A stretch of 6,469 nt of DNA, taken from NCBI GenBank assembly GCA_018818445.1, contig JAHISC010000015.1:1-6469 (forward strand), in the 5' to 3' direction. A program made the translations under genes and the position numbers. The notes below the pieces were generated by a model, which was given only the letters and a program-made list of their open reading frames with translations, was not told the DNA's origin and did no database searches. This DNA is from Patescibacteria group bacterium (GTDB lineage Bacteria; Patescibacteriota; Patescibacteriia; UBA9934). This document shows positions 1-4,962 of this stretch, piece after piece (within the stretch, counting starts at the first letter, position 1; the number at the start of each line of letters is the position of its first letter).

Positions 1-1
1 A

Positions 2-399
2 TGGTGGACCTGAGGGGAGTTGAACCCCTGTCTGGTCAGACTATTCAAACGCAACGTCTACAAGCTTTGTCCCACTAAGGATTTTACATTATTCTGGATC
101 AAAGTGGAACCAAAGTCCAGGTAATGTCCTGACCGCAAATCTCGAACATTTTCGGGTCAGACGAAAATGATCCAGCCTACATATATTACACCCGTGATCT
201 CGCTAGTAGGTATGCGAGGCGGATGGGCGTTGCACAATAATTAGGCAACTGCCATGGCAAGGCTAGGCATGTTGAACATGCTTTTCACCTTTGAGAATGT
301 GTTTGCATTTGTTCTCTTGCATCGAGATTTTTACGAAGAGCGATGCCGCTTCGGCTTGATTACGAATGAACTGCACTGCCATCGATTCCTGGCAGGCCC
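2..399 (-). ncRNA. ssrA: Transfer-messenger RNA (tmRNA)
   Basis: tmRNA enters ribosomes stalled on broken mRNA, adds a degradation tag and frees the ribosome; its partner is SmpB, encoded just upstream. The 3' end has an encoded CCA (positions 4-2) and a T arm with stem AGGGG/CCCCT around TTCAACT. The acceptor stem pairs 5' GGGCCTG (399-393) with CAGGTCC next to ACCA, seven pairs including one G-U, which fixes both ends. Just inside the 5' end, GGAATCGATGGC resembles the conserved GG-TTCGA-GG D-loop-like segment of tmRNAs. The length, 398 nt, is typical. A tag reading frame sits in the middle (241-306). I see no convincing -10 box at the proper distance from 399, so it may be co-transcribed with smpB and trimmed by RNase P. 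The 183-nt plus-strand open frame at 254-436 is antisense to this RNA and is not a gene. Confidence 0.93.
241..306 (-). other. tmRNA tag-peptide reading frame (21 codons plus stop)
   Basis: Inside the tmRNA, a frame starting at resume codon GCA (306-304) followed by AAC reads ANTFSKVKSM, then FNMPS, then LAMAVA, then TAA (243-241). The GCA-AAC start matches the Ala-Asn opening of most known tags, and the small hydrophobic end (A-M-A-V-A) resembles the ALAA/AVA-type ends recognised by ClpXP-like proteases. At 21 residues it is longer than the common 8-15. An alternative frame from a GCA 16 nt further 5' in the RNA gives AREQMQTHSQR, which lacks a hydrophobic end and is less likely. Confidence 0.75.
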
Positions 400-483
400 T
401 GTCGTTTACGAACAATGTGGCAGCCCTCATTTCTAGATATCAGGGTAAGCCTTCGTATTCGTAAATAACAGCGCCTCACGAAT
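400..483 (-). other. smpB-ssrA intergenic spacer
   Basis: This 84-bp gap holds a weak possible hairpin (TTCGT/ACGAA on the minus strand). No T-run follows it, and there is no clear sigma70 promoter for ssrA. It is compatible with a joint smpB-ssrA transcript processed at the tmRNA 5' end. Confidence 0.4.
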
Positions 484-942
484 TTAGGATGCAAAACGTC
501 GTTTCTTCATTTCTTCTTTCATGCTACGCTCGACATCGCGTTTTTTTATTGTCTCACGTTTTTCATATTTCTTTTTGCCGCGAGCAATAGCGAATTCGAG
601 TTTAACTAATCCGCCCTTAGTATAAACACGAATTGGCACAATAGTCAATCCTTCTGATTGTTTTTTTTGGCGAATTTTACGTAATTCCTTTTTGTGTACT
701 AAAACCTTACGTGATCGCGTTGGATCGTATTCTTCTTGTACACCGGCTGGTTTATAGCGACCAATGTGAGCATTCTTCAGCCAAAGACCATTTTGTTCCA
801 CAGTTAGAAAAGCTCCTTGCAGTTTAATATTCCCAGCTTTTGTCGATTTAACCTCTGCTCCAGTCAAAACCAAACCTCCCTCCATCATTTCCACGAGGTC
901 ATAGTCTGATTTTGCATATTTGTTCACCGTTAAATTCGGCAT
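484..942 (-). CDS. smpB: SsrA-binding protein SmpB
   Basis: SmpB binds the tRNA-like part of tmRNA and mimics the missing anticodon arm in the ribosomal A site, so it is required for trans-translation. The 152-residue protein is of normal family length. Visible signatures are NKYAKSDYDLVE near residues 7-18, the GGLVLTGAEVKS strand at 22-33, and ARGKKKYEKRETIKKRD at 120-136, followed by the basic C-terminal tail that enters the decoding centre. A longer frame from 972 would add MHRWYYYSTT, but those codons lie in the divergent promoter and match nothing in the family, so the ATG at 942 is chosen. There is no Shine-Dalgarno sequence upstream. ssrA follows 84 bp downstream on the same strand, a classic pairing of the two trans-translation partners. 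Confidence 0.97.
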   Translation of the reverse strand: MPNLTVNKYAKSDYDLVEMMEGGLVLTGAEVKSTKAGNIKLQGAFLTVEQNGLWLKNAHIGRYKPAGVQEEYDPTRSRKVLVHKKELRKIRQKKQSEGLTIVPIRVYTKGGLVKLEFAIARGKKKYEKRETIKKRDVERSMKEEMKKRRFAS

Positions 943-947
943 AGTTG

Positions 948-956
948 TGCTATAAT
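948..956 (+). promoter_or_regulatory. Extended -10 promoter of the 967-4243 operon
   Basis: TGCTATAAT is a perfect extended -10 (TGnTATAAT). No good -35 is visible at 16-18 bp, which fits an extended -10 promoter. The start point expected about 7 nt downstream, near 963, lies only about 4 nt before the ATG at 967. The mRNA would therefore be nearly leaderless, in line with the absence of a Shine-Dalgarno sequence. Confidence 0.6.
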
Positions 957-960
957 AATA
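952..960 (-). promoter_or_regulatory. Overlapping -10 box(es) for smpB
   Basis: The same A/T tract reads TATTATTAT on the minus strand, giving TATTAT hexamers at 960-955 and 957-952. The expected transcription start near 948-945 leaves only about 3-6 nt before the smpB ATG at 942. The two promoters would then overlap back to back and compete for RNA polymerase. No obvious -35 is seen. Confidence 0.4.
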
Positions 961-966
961 CCATCT

Positions 967-1992
967 ATGCAAAGAAGCAAAAGTGAATCATCGAATATTT
1001 GGCTGTTTGGCATTTTTATTGTCGCTGCCGTCATTGTTTTGTACTTTCTTAAAAGCGTTGTTGCTATAGTCGTGTTCGCGCTCCTCTTGGCAGCTTTAGT
1101 CGATCCAGTTGTCATGAAACTGGCTAAGTGGCGTATTCCAAAGTGGCTTTCAGTCGTTTTTGTTTACATTGGATTGATCTTACTTTCCAGCGGTATTGTT
1201 GTGCTAATCATTCCTACTTTAGTTGAGCAAACAAAAGAAGTGTTAACAACCTATGCTCCGTATATTGAGCAAGCAGCTGGTAATGGAGTAAATATTTCTG
1301 GCGTTCTCTCAGGTGATTTATTTAAGCAAGATTTTGATGTAATTGTTACATCCTTTCAGGATAGCGGTTTGATCGACGCTGCACCAGAACTTATTTCAAT
1401 TATTTCGGATGTCTTTGGCGGCCTAATAACTTTGCTCCTAATCTTTATTCTAGCTTTTTATTTTGTAGTTGAGGAAAAAACATTACTTTCAGGTCTAGAG
1501 TCAGGACTACCAAAAAAATACAAATTGTTCACAGAGGAGCTGTTACCTGTCTGGCGATTAAAAGTTGGAGCTTGGGTGCGTGGACAGTTGTTGATTATGT
1601 TCATGATCTTTATTTTGACTTATCTGGCTTTCACAGCAATTGGTATGCCTTATGCTTTGGTATTGGCTATCATTGCCGGACTCTTAGAAATTGTTCCTTT
1701 TATTGGCCCTATTCTTACTGCAATTTTTGCGATAGCTATCGCACTTTCTGTTTCACCACTAACTGCACTCTTGGCAGCAGTATTTTGCTTTGTGATTCAG
1801 CAAATCGAAGCAGAGTTTTTGACTCCTAAAATTATGCAGAAGGTAGTTGGTCTAAACCCGGTGATTGTAATTGTGGCAATTTTGGTTGGTTTTGAAATTG
1901 GTGGTGTAGTGGGAGCAATGCTCGCTATTCCAGTTACCATGAGTTTAGCCGTTTTTGTAAAAGAATGGACATTGTTACAAAAAAAGAATTAA
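967..1992 (+). CDS. AI-2E/PerM-family membrane transporter
   Basis: This is an inner-membrane permease of the AI-2E family (PF01594; relatives TqsA, YtvI, PerM, some described as autoinducer exporters or ion antiporters; substrate unknown here). The 341 residues match family length. Hydrophobic segments fall near 11-46, 59-82, 149-168, 205-224, 226-275 and 298-330, with the usual polar stretch at about 85-145 between the third and fourth helices. Recognisable signatures are LVDPVV (44-49) followed by WRIPKWLSV, EIVPFIGPILTAI (241-253) and the terminal block with TPKIMQKVVGLNPVIV and GGVVGAMLAIPVT. The gene opens a four-gene run and starts almost at its transcription start, with no Shine-Dalgarno sequence. 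An 85-codon open frame at 1572-1829 inside it is a shadow. The family is confident, the substrate is not. Confidence 0.93.
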   Translation: MQRSKSESSNIWLFGIFIVAAVIVLYFLKSVVAIVVFALLLAALVDPVVMKLAKWRIPKWLSVVFVYIGLILLSSGIVVLIIPTLVEQTKEVLTTYAPYIEQAAGNGVNISGVLSGDLFKQDFDVIVTSFQDSGLIDAAPELISIISDVFGGLITLLLIFILAFYFVVEEKTLLSGLESGLPKKYKLFTEELLPVWRLKVGAWVRGQLLIMFMIFILTYLAFTAIGMPYALVLAIIAGLLEIVPFIGPILTAIFAIAIALSVSPLTALLAAVFCFVIQQIEAEFLTPKIMQKVVGLNPVIVIVAILVGFEIGGVVGAMLAIPVTMSLAVFVKEWTLLQKKN

Positions 1993-1996
1993 TAAT

Positions 1997-2368
1997 ATGG
2001 AAACAGAGCACAAAACATGGCTACCAATGATAGCGATTGGACTAATCGTCGGATTTATGTTGGGCTATGTGGCAGAGCAGGCTGTTCCGCCGTCGTCCGT
2101 GGACGCGGCCAGCGAGGTTCAAGAAGAGCTTGTTAGAGTAGATGACCTGGTTTATAAAGAGGAAGTGCAGCGTATTTTAGTTAGATTTTCCGCTGACCAG
2201 GATGTTGTCTATGCTTACCAGCAACTTTTAGATCTTCGCGTGCCAGCTGCCTATACAGCAGATCACCTAGCCTTGGTTCTAGCTTTAGGAGCAGCTAAAG
2301 ATGGTGAATCTGGAGCAACAGTTAAGCTCGACGTTTTAATTAGTTCTATCAATTGGTTAAGTCTGTGA
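1997..2368 (+). CDS. Small signal-anchored protein of unknown function
   Basis: I do not recognise a family. The 123-residue protein has a short basic/acidic N-terminus, one hydrophobic segment at about 9-26 that looks like an uncleaved signal anchor, and then a soluble domain. The soluble part begins with an acidic stretch (about 38-55: SEVQEELVRVDDL) and ends with a predicted helical domain. Its most likely place is membrane-attached with the domain outside. It starts 4 nt after the permease stop and its TGA (2366-2368) overlaps the next start as GTGA, so it is translationally coupled on both sides. No Shine-Dalgarno sequence is visible. Base composition matches its neighbours. It may be an accessory subunit for the permease or the HtrA-like protein downstream, which is inference from position only. 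Confidence 0.8.
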   Translation: METEHKTWLPMIAIGLIVGFMLGYVAEQAVPPSSVDAASEVQEELVRVDDLVYKEEVQRILVRFSADQDVVYAYQQLLDLRVPAAYTADHLALVLALGAAKDGESGATVKLDVLISSINWLSL

Positions 2369-3129
2369 TTCTTCTGCATCGAATTACACCGTTTTTTATG
2401 GCAGCTTTTGTGGCTGCCGGGTTTAGTATTTTAATTTTTGTACCAAGTTATACAACTTTGGCCATGATTTTGTTATTTTTGTTGCCAGCACTTTTGTTTG
2501 CTAGGCTTCTGACTTGGGAGATTAAGAGATTATCTTTTTGGATTTTTCTTTGCACCCCAATGTTTTTTGTTCTTTCTTCTATTTTCTTGCTTTTATTTTT
2601 GGAACAGACATCAGTAGAAATTATTCTAGCTTTAGTGGTTTCTTTGGGCGTATGGCTTTATGCGGAAAATTTATTTTCTTTTTATCATCTACCTAGTGCC
2701 TATCAAGCCTATGCTTTGGAGTATTTATCTTTAGCAATTTATCTTTTGAGCTCTTTCTTTTTTACGAGCGGCGCTTTTGCAACGCAACTCTTTTTACAGT
2801 TACCGGCTTGGGTACCTGCTTTGGCTGTTTTTTGGGCTGTACTTTTTGCTACAACTGGTATGTTTTGGGTGAGCAAGGTAGCTCAAGAGATAAGTACACC
2901 GTTTGCTTTTATAGGCGCTCTTATTCTTTCTGAGTTTTATGTTGTCTTAACTTTTTTGCCAACCAGCTTCATGTCTAACGCCGCGATTTTTACGGTCCTA
3001 CTTTATTTATTCTTAGGACTTTCCAGAGCTCATGTTCTGGAAAAACTCTCGTCTGTGGTGTTGCGTCGTTATCTATTAATAGGTTCAATATTTTTATTAA
3101 TTGTTCTAGCTACGGCACGTTGGTTTTAG
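2365..3129 (+). CDS. Multi-pass integral membrane protein, unknown function
   Basis: This is a strongly hydrophobic 254-residue protein with about eight membrane segments (roughly 8-26, 33-50, 58-80, 84-99, 121-138, 147-168, 180-198, 204-219 and 235-250, the adjacent ones hard to separate). It is very rich in Phe, Leu and Trp. No catalytic motif, cysteine cluster or recognised transporter signature is seen. I chose GTG at 2365 because it forms a 4-bp GTGA overlap with the preceding stop, the usual form of translational coupling; a TTG at 2353 would add four residues and cannot be excluded. The stop at 3127-3129 is 1 nt before the next ATG. It probably works in the membrane with the permease and the HtrA-like protein of the same operon. 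Confidence 0.82.
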   Translation: MILLHRITPFFMAAFVAAGFSILIFVPSYTTLAMILLFLLPALLFARLLTWEIKRLSFWIFLCTPMFFVLSSIFLLLFLEQTSVEIILALVVSLGVWLYAENLFSFYHLPSAYQAYALEYLSLAIYLLSSFFFTSGAFATQLFLQLPAWVPALAVFWAVLFATTGMFWVSKVAQEISTPFAFIGALILSEFYVVLTFLPTSFMSNAAIFTVLLYLFLGLSRAHVLEKLSSVVLRRYLLIGSIFLLIVLATARWF

Positions 3130-3130
3130 T

Positions 3131-4243
3131 ATGAAAGATCGATCATCAAAATTTGCTTTTTGGGGCACAGCCTTGCTTTTGGCAATTTTAGCCGGAGCTT
3201 TGGCCGGTATTATTGCAACTGTTTATACAAATCAATCAATTGAACGCTATATCCAATCTTTGGCTGATGGTGATAGTTTTATTTCTATTTCTCAAGTTAA
3301 ACCTCGGCCTTTACCAGGCACTTACGAAGAGGCTCTGGATAGAGTTCAAGAAACTGGCTGGCCTGCGTTTGTTAGCTTTTTACCAGCTTCTACTGACTCT
3401 GCTCGTGTTAATGACTGGCTAGGTAAGGAAGATGCTGTTGGATCCGGTATTGTGATTACTAATGATGGCTGGATTCTCTCTCATACTTCTTCTTTGCCCA
3501 ATAATCCCTTAGCAAGCGAAGCATGGATTGCTGGCAAACGTTACGAAGTTGTTACTGTCATTGAAGACGATTTGACTGATTATGTTTTACTACGCGTTGA
3601 AGCTCAGGGTTTGCAATCTATTGCTTTTGCTGCTAGCGAAGAGATGAGTGGGGGAGAGATTATTTTTAATATCCCTGCTTTGCAAGAGTTAATTTCTGCT
3701 AATCTTGAATCAGCTAGTTTGCATGATTCTGGCTTTGTTCTGCCGGCTGAAGAATTTATTTATAGTTGGAAGATTTCTAAAGGAATATTACAAGGACCTC
3801 TGCTAAACTCTAATGGTGAGTTGATTGGTTTTGTAGCCGAGGCAGAAAGAGCAGTACCAATTCATCATGCAGTTGATTTTGTGCAATCAGTAGTTCGTGG
3901 AGGTGAGCCACAACATGCAGCCATTGGTGCTTACACAACAGACATCAGTTCAGTCATAAATATTTCTAGTGATCTAACTAGTGGTGTACGCGTCGGCGCT
4001 TTGATTGAAAGTAACGTACGCGGAGTAGCTGTTTTAAGAAATAGTCCGGCTGCCACTGCAGGCCTAGAAGCAGGTGATGTTATTCTTTCCTTGGACGGTA
4101 CATTGGTCTCGGGTGAAAAGACTTTGGCTGAAATTTTGACTGAGTATGAAGTTGGTGATAGGGCAGAATTGCATTATTGGCGTAATGGGGAAGAAAAGAG
4201 CGTAGAGATTGTTTTTAGTAATTTTGCTGATCTGGTCTATTAG
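3131..4243 (+). CDS. HtrA/DegP-like PDZ protein with degenerate protease site
   Basis: HtrA proteins are envelope serine proteases and chaperones (family S1C). The 370 residues show an N-terminal membrane anchor (about 9-31), a trypsin-like domain (about 75-255) and one PDZ domain (about 262-362, with GVAVLRNSPAATAGLEAGDV and ILSLDG, the standard peptide-binding fold). The block GSGIVITNDGWILSHTSSL (104-122) aligns with the family GSGvIis-dGyILTNnHVv, putting Ser120 where the catalytic His should be. The catalytic Asp is kept at 150 (DDLTDYVLLRV). The Ser motif GNSGGPLLN is replaced by GILQGPLLN (218-226), so Leu220 replaces the nucleophile. The frame is intact, so this is probably a functional pseudoprotease acting as chaperone, sensor or scaffold rather than a decaying gene. 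It is the last gene of the operon, 1 nt after its neighbour. No Shine-Dalgarno sequence is visible. Confidence 0.9.
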   Translation: MKDRSSKFAFWGTALLLAILAGALAGIIATVYTNQSIERYIQSLADGDSFISISQVKPRPLPGTYEEALDRVQETGWPAFVSFLPASTDSARVNDWLGKEDAVGSGIVITNDGWILSHTSSLPNNPLASEAWIAGKRYEVVTVIEDDLTDYVLLRVEAQGLQSIAFAASEEMSGGEIIFNIPALQELISANLESASLHDSGFVLPAEEFIYSWKISKGILQGPLLNSNGELIGFVAEAERAVPIHHAVDFVQSVVRGGEPQHAAIGAYTTDISSVINISSDLTSGVRVGALIESNVRGVAVLRNSPAATAGLEAGDVILSLDGTLVSGEKTLAEILTEYEVGDRAELHYWRNGEEKSVEIVFSNFADLVY

Positions 4244-4272
4244 TGAGGGGACTCTATACAATACGTCCTCAC
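4243..4272 (+). terminator. Hairpin at the operon end
   Basis: GTGAGG (4243-4248) pairs with CCTCAC (4267-4272); an alternative pairing joins GTGA/TCAC and GGAC/GTCC with a 2-nt bulge. It directly follows the stop of the HtrA-like gene. No T-run follows immediately, but TATTTTT comes a few bases later, so termination would be weak or it may act as an mRNA 3'-end stabiliser. Confidence 0.35.
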
Positions 4273-4300
4273 TTGACATATTTTTAAAACTTGTTAAAGT
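4273..4300 (+). promoter_or_regulatory. Sigma70-like promoter before the 4307-4401 hairpin
   Basis: There is a consensus -35 TTGACA (4273-4278), a 16-bp spacer and TAAAGT (4295-4300), a 4/6 match to TATAAT, preceded by TG one base upstream (extended -10). The start point expected about 7 nt downstream is near 4307, exactly where the long hairpin begins. Confidence 0.5.
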
Positions 4301-4344
4301 CTTCGCAAGAAAGCCCTGAGAGAGGGCTCGATGAAGTTCTTCAT
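4294..4344 (-). CDS. Possible 16-aa mini-ORF opposite the candidate small RNA
   Basis: On the minus strand an ATG (4344-4342) opens MKNFIEPSLRAFLRRL and ends at TAA (4296-4294). GAGGAGG (4358-4352) lies 7 nt before the ATG, an ideal ribosome site, and a perfect TATAAT (4370-4365) sits just upstream, though no -35 is seen. The peptide is short, basic and amphipathic. The ribosome site is the exact complement of the CCTCCTC loop on the other strand. With so few codons this may be chance in a palindromic element; no function is claimed. Confidence 0.18.
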   Translation of the reverse strand: MKNFIEPSLRAFLRRL

Positions 4345-4401
4345 AGCGTCTCCTCCTCGCCGTGATTATAGCTTTGTTGAGCCCTCTATCGGGACTTTTT
4401 T
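4307..4401 (+). ncRNA. Candidate 95-nt small RNA with closed hairpin and U-tract
   Basis: Bases 4307-4329 pair with 4379-4401 along 23 positions. The nine innermost pairs (AGAGGGCTC/GAGCCCTCT) are perfect, and the rest contain two mismatches (4320/4388, 4314/4394) and two G-U pairs. The right arm ends in six T (4396-4401), as an intrinsic terminator does. The 49-nt interior holds the perfect palindrome ATGAAGTTCTTCAT (4331-4344) and the pyrimidine run TCTCCTCCTC (4349-4358), complementary to a Shine-Dalgarno sequence. It lacks the SRP RNA signature (GGAAG-type loop) and is too short for 6S. It could instead be only a large terminator or a palindromic repeat. A 75-codon plus frame at 4331-4558 runs through this and the next repeat and is not considered real. 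Confidence 0.42.
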
Positions 4402-4408
4402 ATTTGGC

Positions 4409-4426
4409 TCGCTAGCAAATTGGCGA
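4409..4426 (+). repeat. 18-bp direct repeat, copy 1 (also 4552-4569)
   Basis: TCGCTAGCAAATTGGCGA occurs here and identically at 4552-4569. Each copy is self-complementary at its ends (TCGC/GCGA; here GCTCGC 4407-4412 pairs with GCGAGC 4423-4428). The two copies bracket the 104-nt palindrome. Confidence 0.8.
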
Positions 4427-4519
4427 GCTGCGGTGTCAGAAATCTGCGCTGTCGTCACCGTACTTGTCCAGTACGCCTCCTCCATGCTCGATTTCTTTCT
4501 AGCATCTCATCCAAATTTG
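4416..4519. repeat. 104-nt palindromic element with nested stems and internal loops
   Basis: The ends CAAATTGG (4416-4423) and CCAAATTTG (4511-4519) pair with one bulge. AGAAATC (4438-4444) pairs with GATTTCT (4490-4496), and CGTACT (4459-4464) pairs with AGTACG (4470-4475) around a 5-nt loop. Between these three stems are two internal loops of 14 nt per side. The outer one can form short extra pairs (on the minus strand GAG/CTC and TGC/GCA flanking an A-G mismatch). The minus strand is purine-rich on its 5' side (GATGAGATGC, GGAGGAGG). The layout looks like a folded RNA or a mobile palindromic repeat, and I recall similar layouts around CGTAC...GTACG in intergenic DNA of several phyla, without being able to name a family. 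Confidence 0.6.
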
Positions 4520-4545
4520 CTACGCTCGCTTTTGCTATGCTCGCT
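4519..4545 (+). repeat. Two tandem 12-bp repeats
   Basis: GCTACGCTCGCT (4519-4530) and GCTATGCTCGCT (4534-4545) differ at one base and lie 15 bp apart. They link the large palindrome to the next palindrome cluster. Confidence 0.65.
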
Positions 4546-4551
4546 ACAAGA

Positions 4552-4620
4552 TCGCTAGCAAATTGGCGATTGTATCAATCGGGCGAATCGCATCGATCGG
4601 GCGTGATAAATCACGCCCCT
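4552..4620. repeat. Cluster of consecutive small palindromes
   Basis: In order: the 18-bp repeat copy 2 (4552-4569); CGATTG/CAATCG around TAT (4567-4581); GCGAATCGC; and GGGCGTGA (4599-4606) pairing perfectly with TCACGCCC (4611-4618) around TAAA. The last hairpin, read from the other strand as GGGGCGTGATTTATCACGCC, has the look of a dispersed intergenic repeat in uncultivated-bacteria genomes. A 73-codon open frame at 4420-4641 is explained by these repeats. Confidence 0.7.
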
Positions 4621-4735
4621 ACGTTAGAACTCGAGGCATAAGGATGCTCAGGATTGTGATATGGATCGCTCAGGATAGTATATAACTCCATAACTCTCCT
4701 TTGGCTAATTTTAGCCTAATATTTTACCCCATCTC
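4621..4735 (+). other. Non-coding spacer with a direct repeat and a hairpin
   Basis: GCTCAGGAT occurs at 4646-4654 and 4668-4676, exactly 22 bp (about two helical turns) apart, each preceded by GGAT with 0-1 bp between. GGCTAA (4703-4708) pairs with TTAGCC (4711-4716). Both lie just upstream of the strong promoter at 4736 and could be operator sites, but no known regulator motif is recognised. No gene is seen. Confidence 0.4.
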
Positions 4736-4764
4736 TTGACAAAAACCTAGAAATATGTTATATT
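4736..4764 (+). promoter_or_regulatory. Strong sigma70-type promoter
   Basis: A consensus -35 TTGACA (4736-4741), a 17-bp spacer and TATATT (4759-4764), a 5/6 match to TATAAT, make this the best promoter in the window. Transcription would start near 4771, right at the AT-to-GC composition switch, and run about 190 nt before the ATG at 4963. Confidence 0.72.
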
Positions 4765-4770
4765 TGTAAG

Positions 4771-4962
4771 TCAAAATTCAGAAGCTGCGATGGCCGGATG
4801 TCCAGCGATACCCCTCCAACTCGCTGTTGATATCAGGCCTTCGGAGCGTCTGAGTAGAGCAAAAGCTCGAAAATGACGCACGTACCGTAAAAAACTAGAA
4901 GATTGCTCGGCGGGCCCAGTAAGCCTGTAGAGTAACGATAAACCCCCAAGAAGGAGGTCGCC
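4771..4962 (+). other. Long leader before the outer-membrane-type gene
   Basis: These 192 nt have intermediate GC and separate the promoter from the gene. A 28-codon ATG frame (4790 to TGA) is possible but has no clear ribosome site and resembles nothing known. No riboswitch class is recognised: c-di-GMP, cobalamin, SAM and fluoride motifs were looked for by eye. The junction between the AT-rich and GC-rich DNA probably lies near the left edge. Confidence 0.35.
4951..4957 (+). promoter_or_regulatory. Consensus Shine-Dalgarno site fixing the 4963 start
   Basis: AAGGAGG lies 5 nt before the ATG at 4963. It is the only good ribosome site before a full-length gene in the window and supports a different origin for this gene. 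Confidence 0.85.

Noticed and set aside
254..436. 60-codon plus-strand frame
   Set aside because: It is antisense to the tmRNA, and its coding pattern is explained by that RNA.
943..972. Ten-residue N-terminal extension of SmpB (MHRWYYYSTT)
   Set aside because: It lies in the divergent promoter, and the family begins at the internal ATG (942).
930..1115. 61-codon minus frame
   Set aside because: It overlaps smpB and the permease gene in another frame and shows no protein-like features.
4273..4401. T-box, SRP RNA or 6S RNA
   Set aside because: There is no TGGNACCGCG, no GGAAG-type SRP loop, and it is too short for 6S.
4409..4569. CRISPR array
   Set aside because: There are only two 18-bp repeats 143 bp apart, with no spacer periodicity.
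4331..4641. Two plus frames (75 and 73 codons)
   Set aside because: They run through palindromes and direct repeats and have no recognisable domain.
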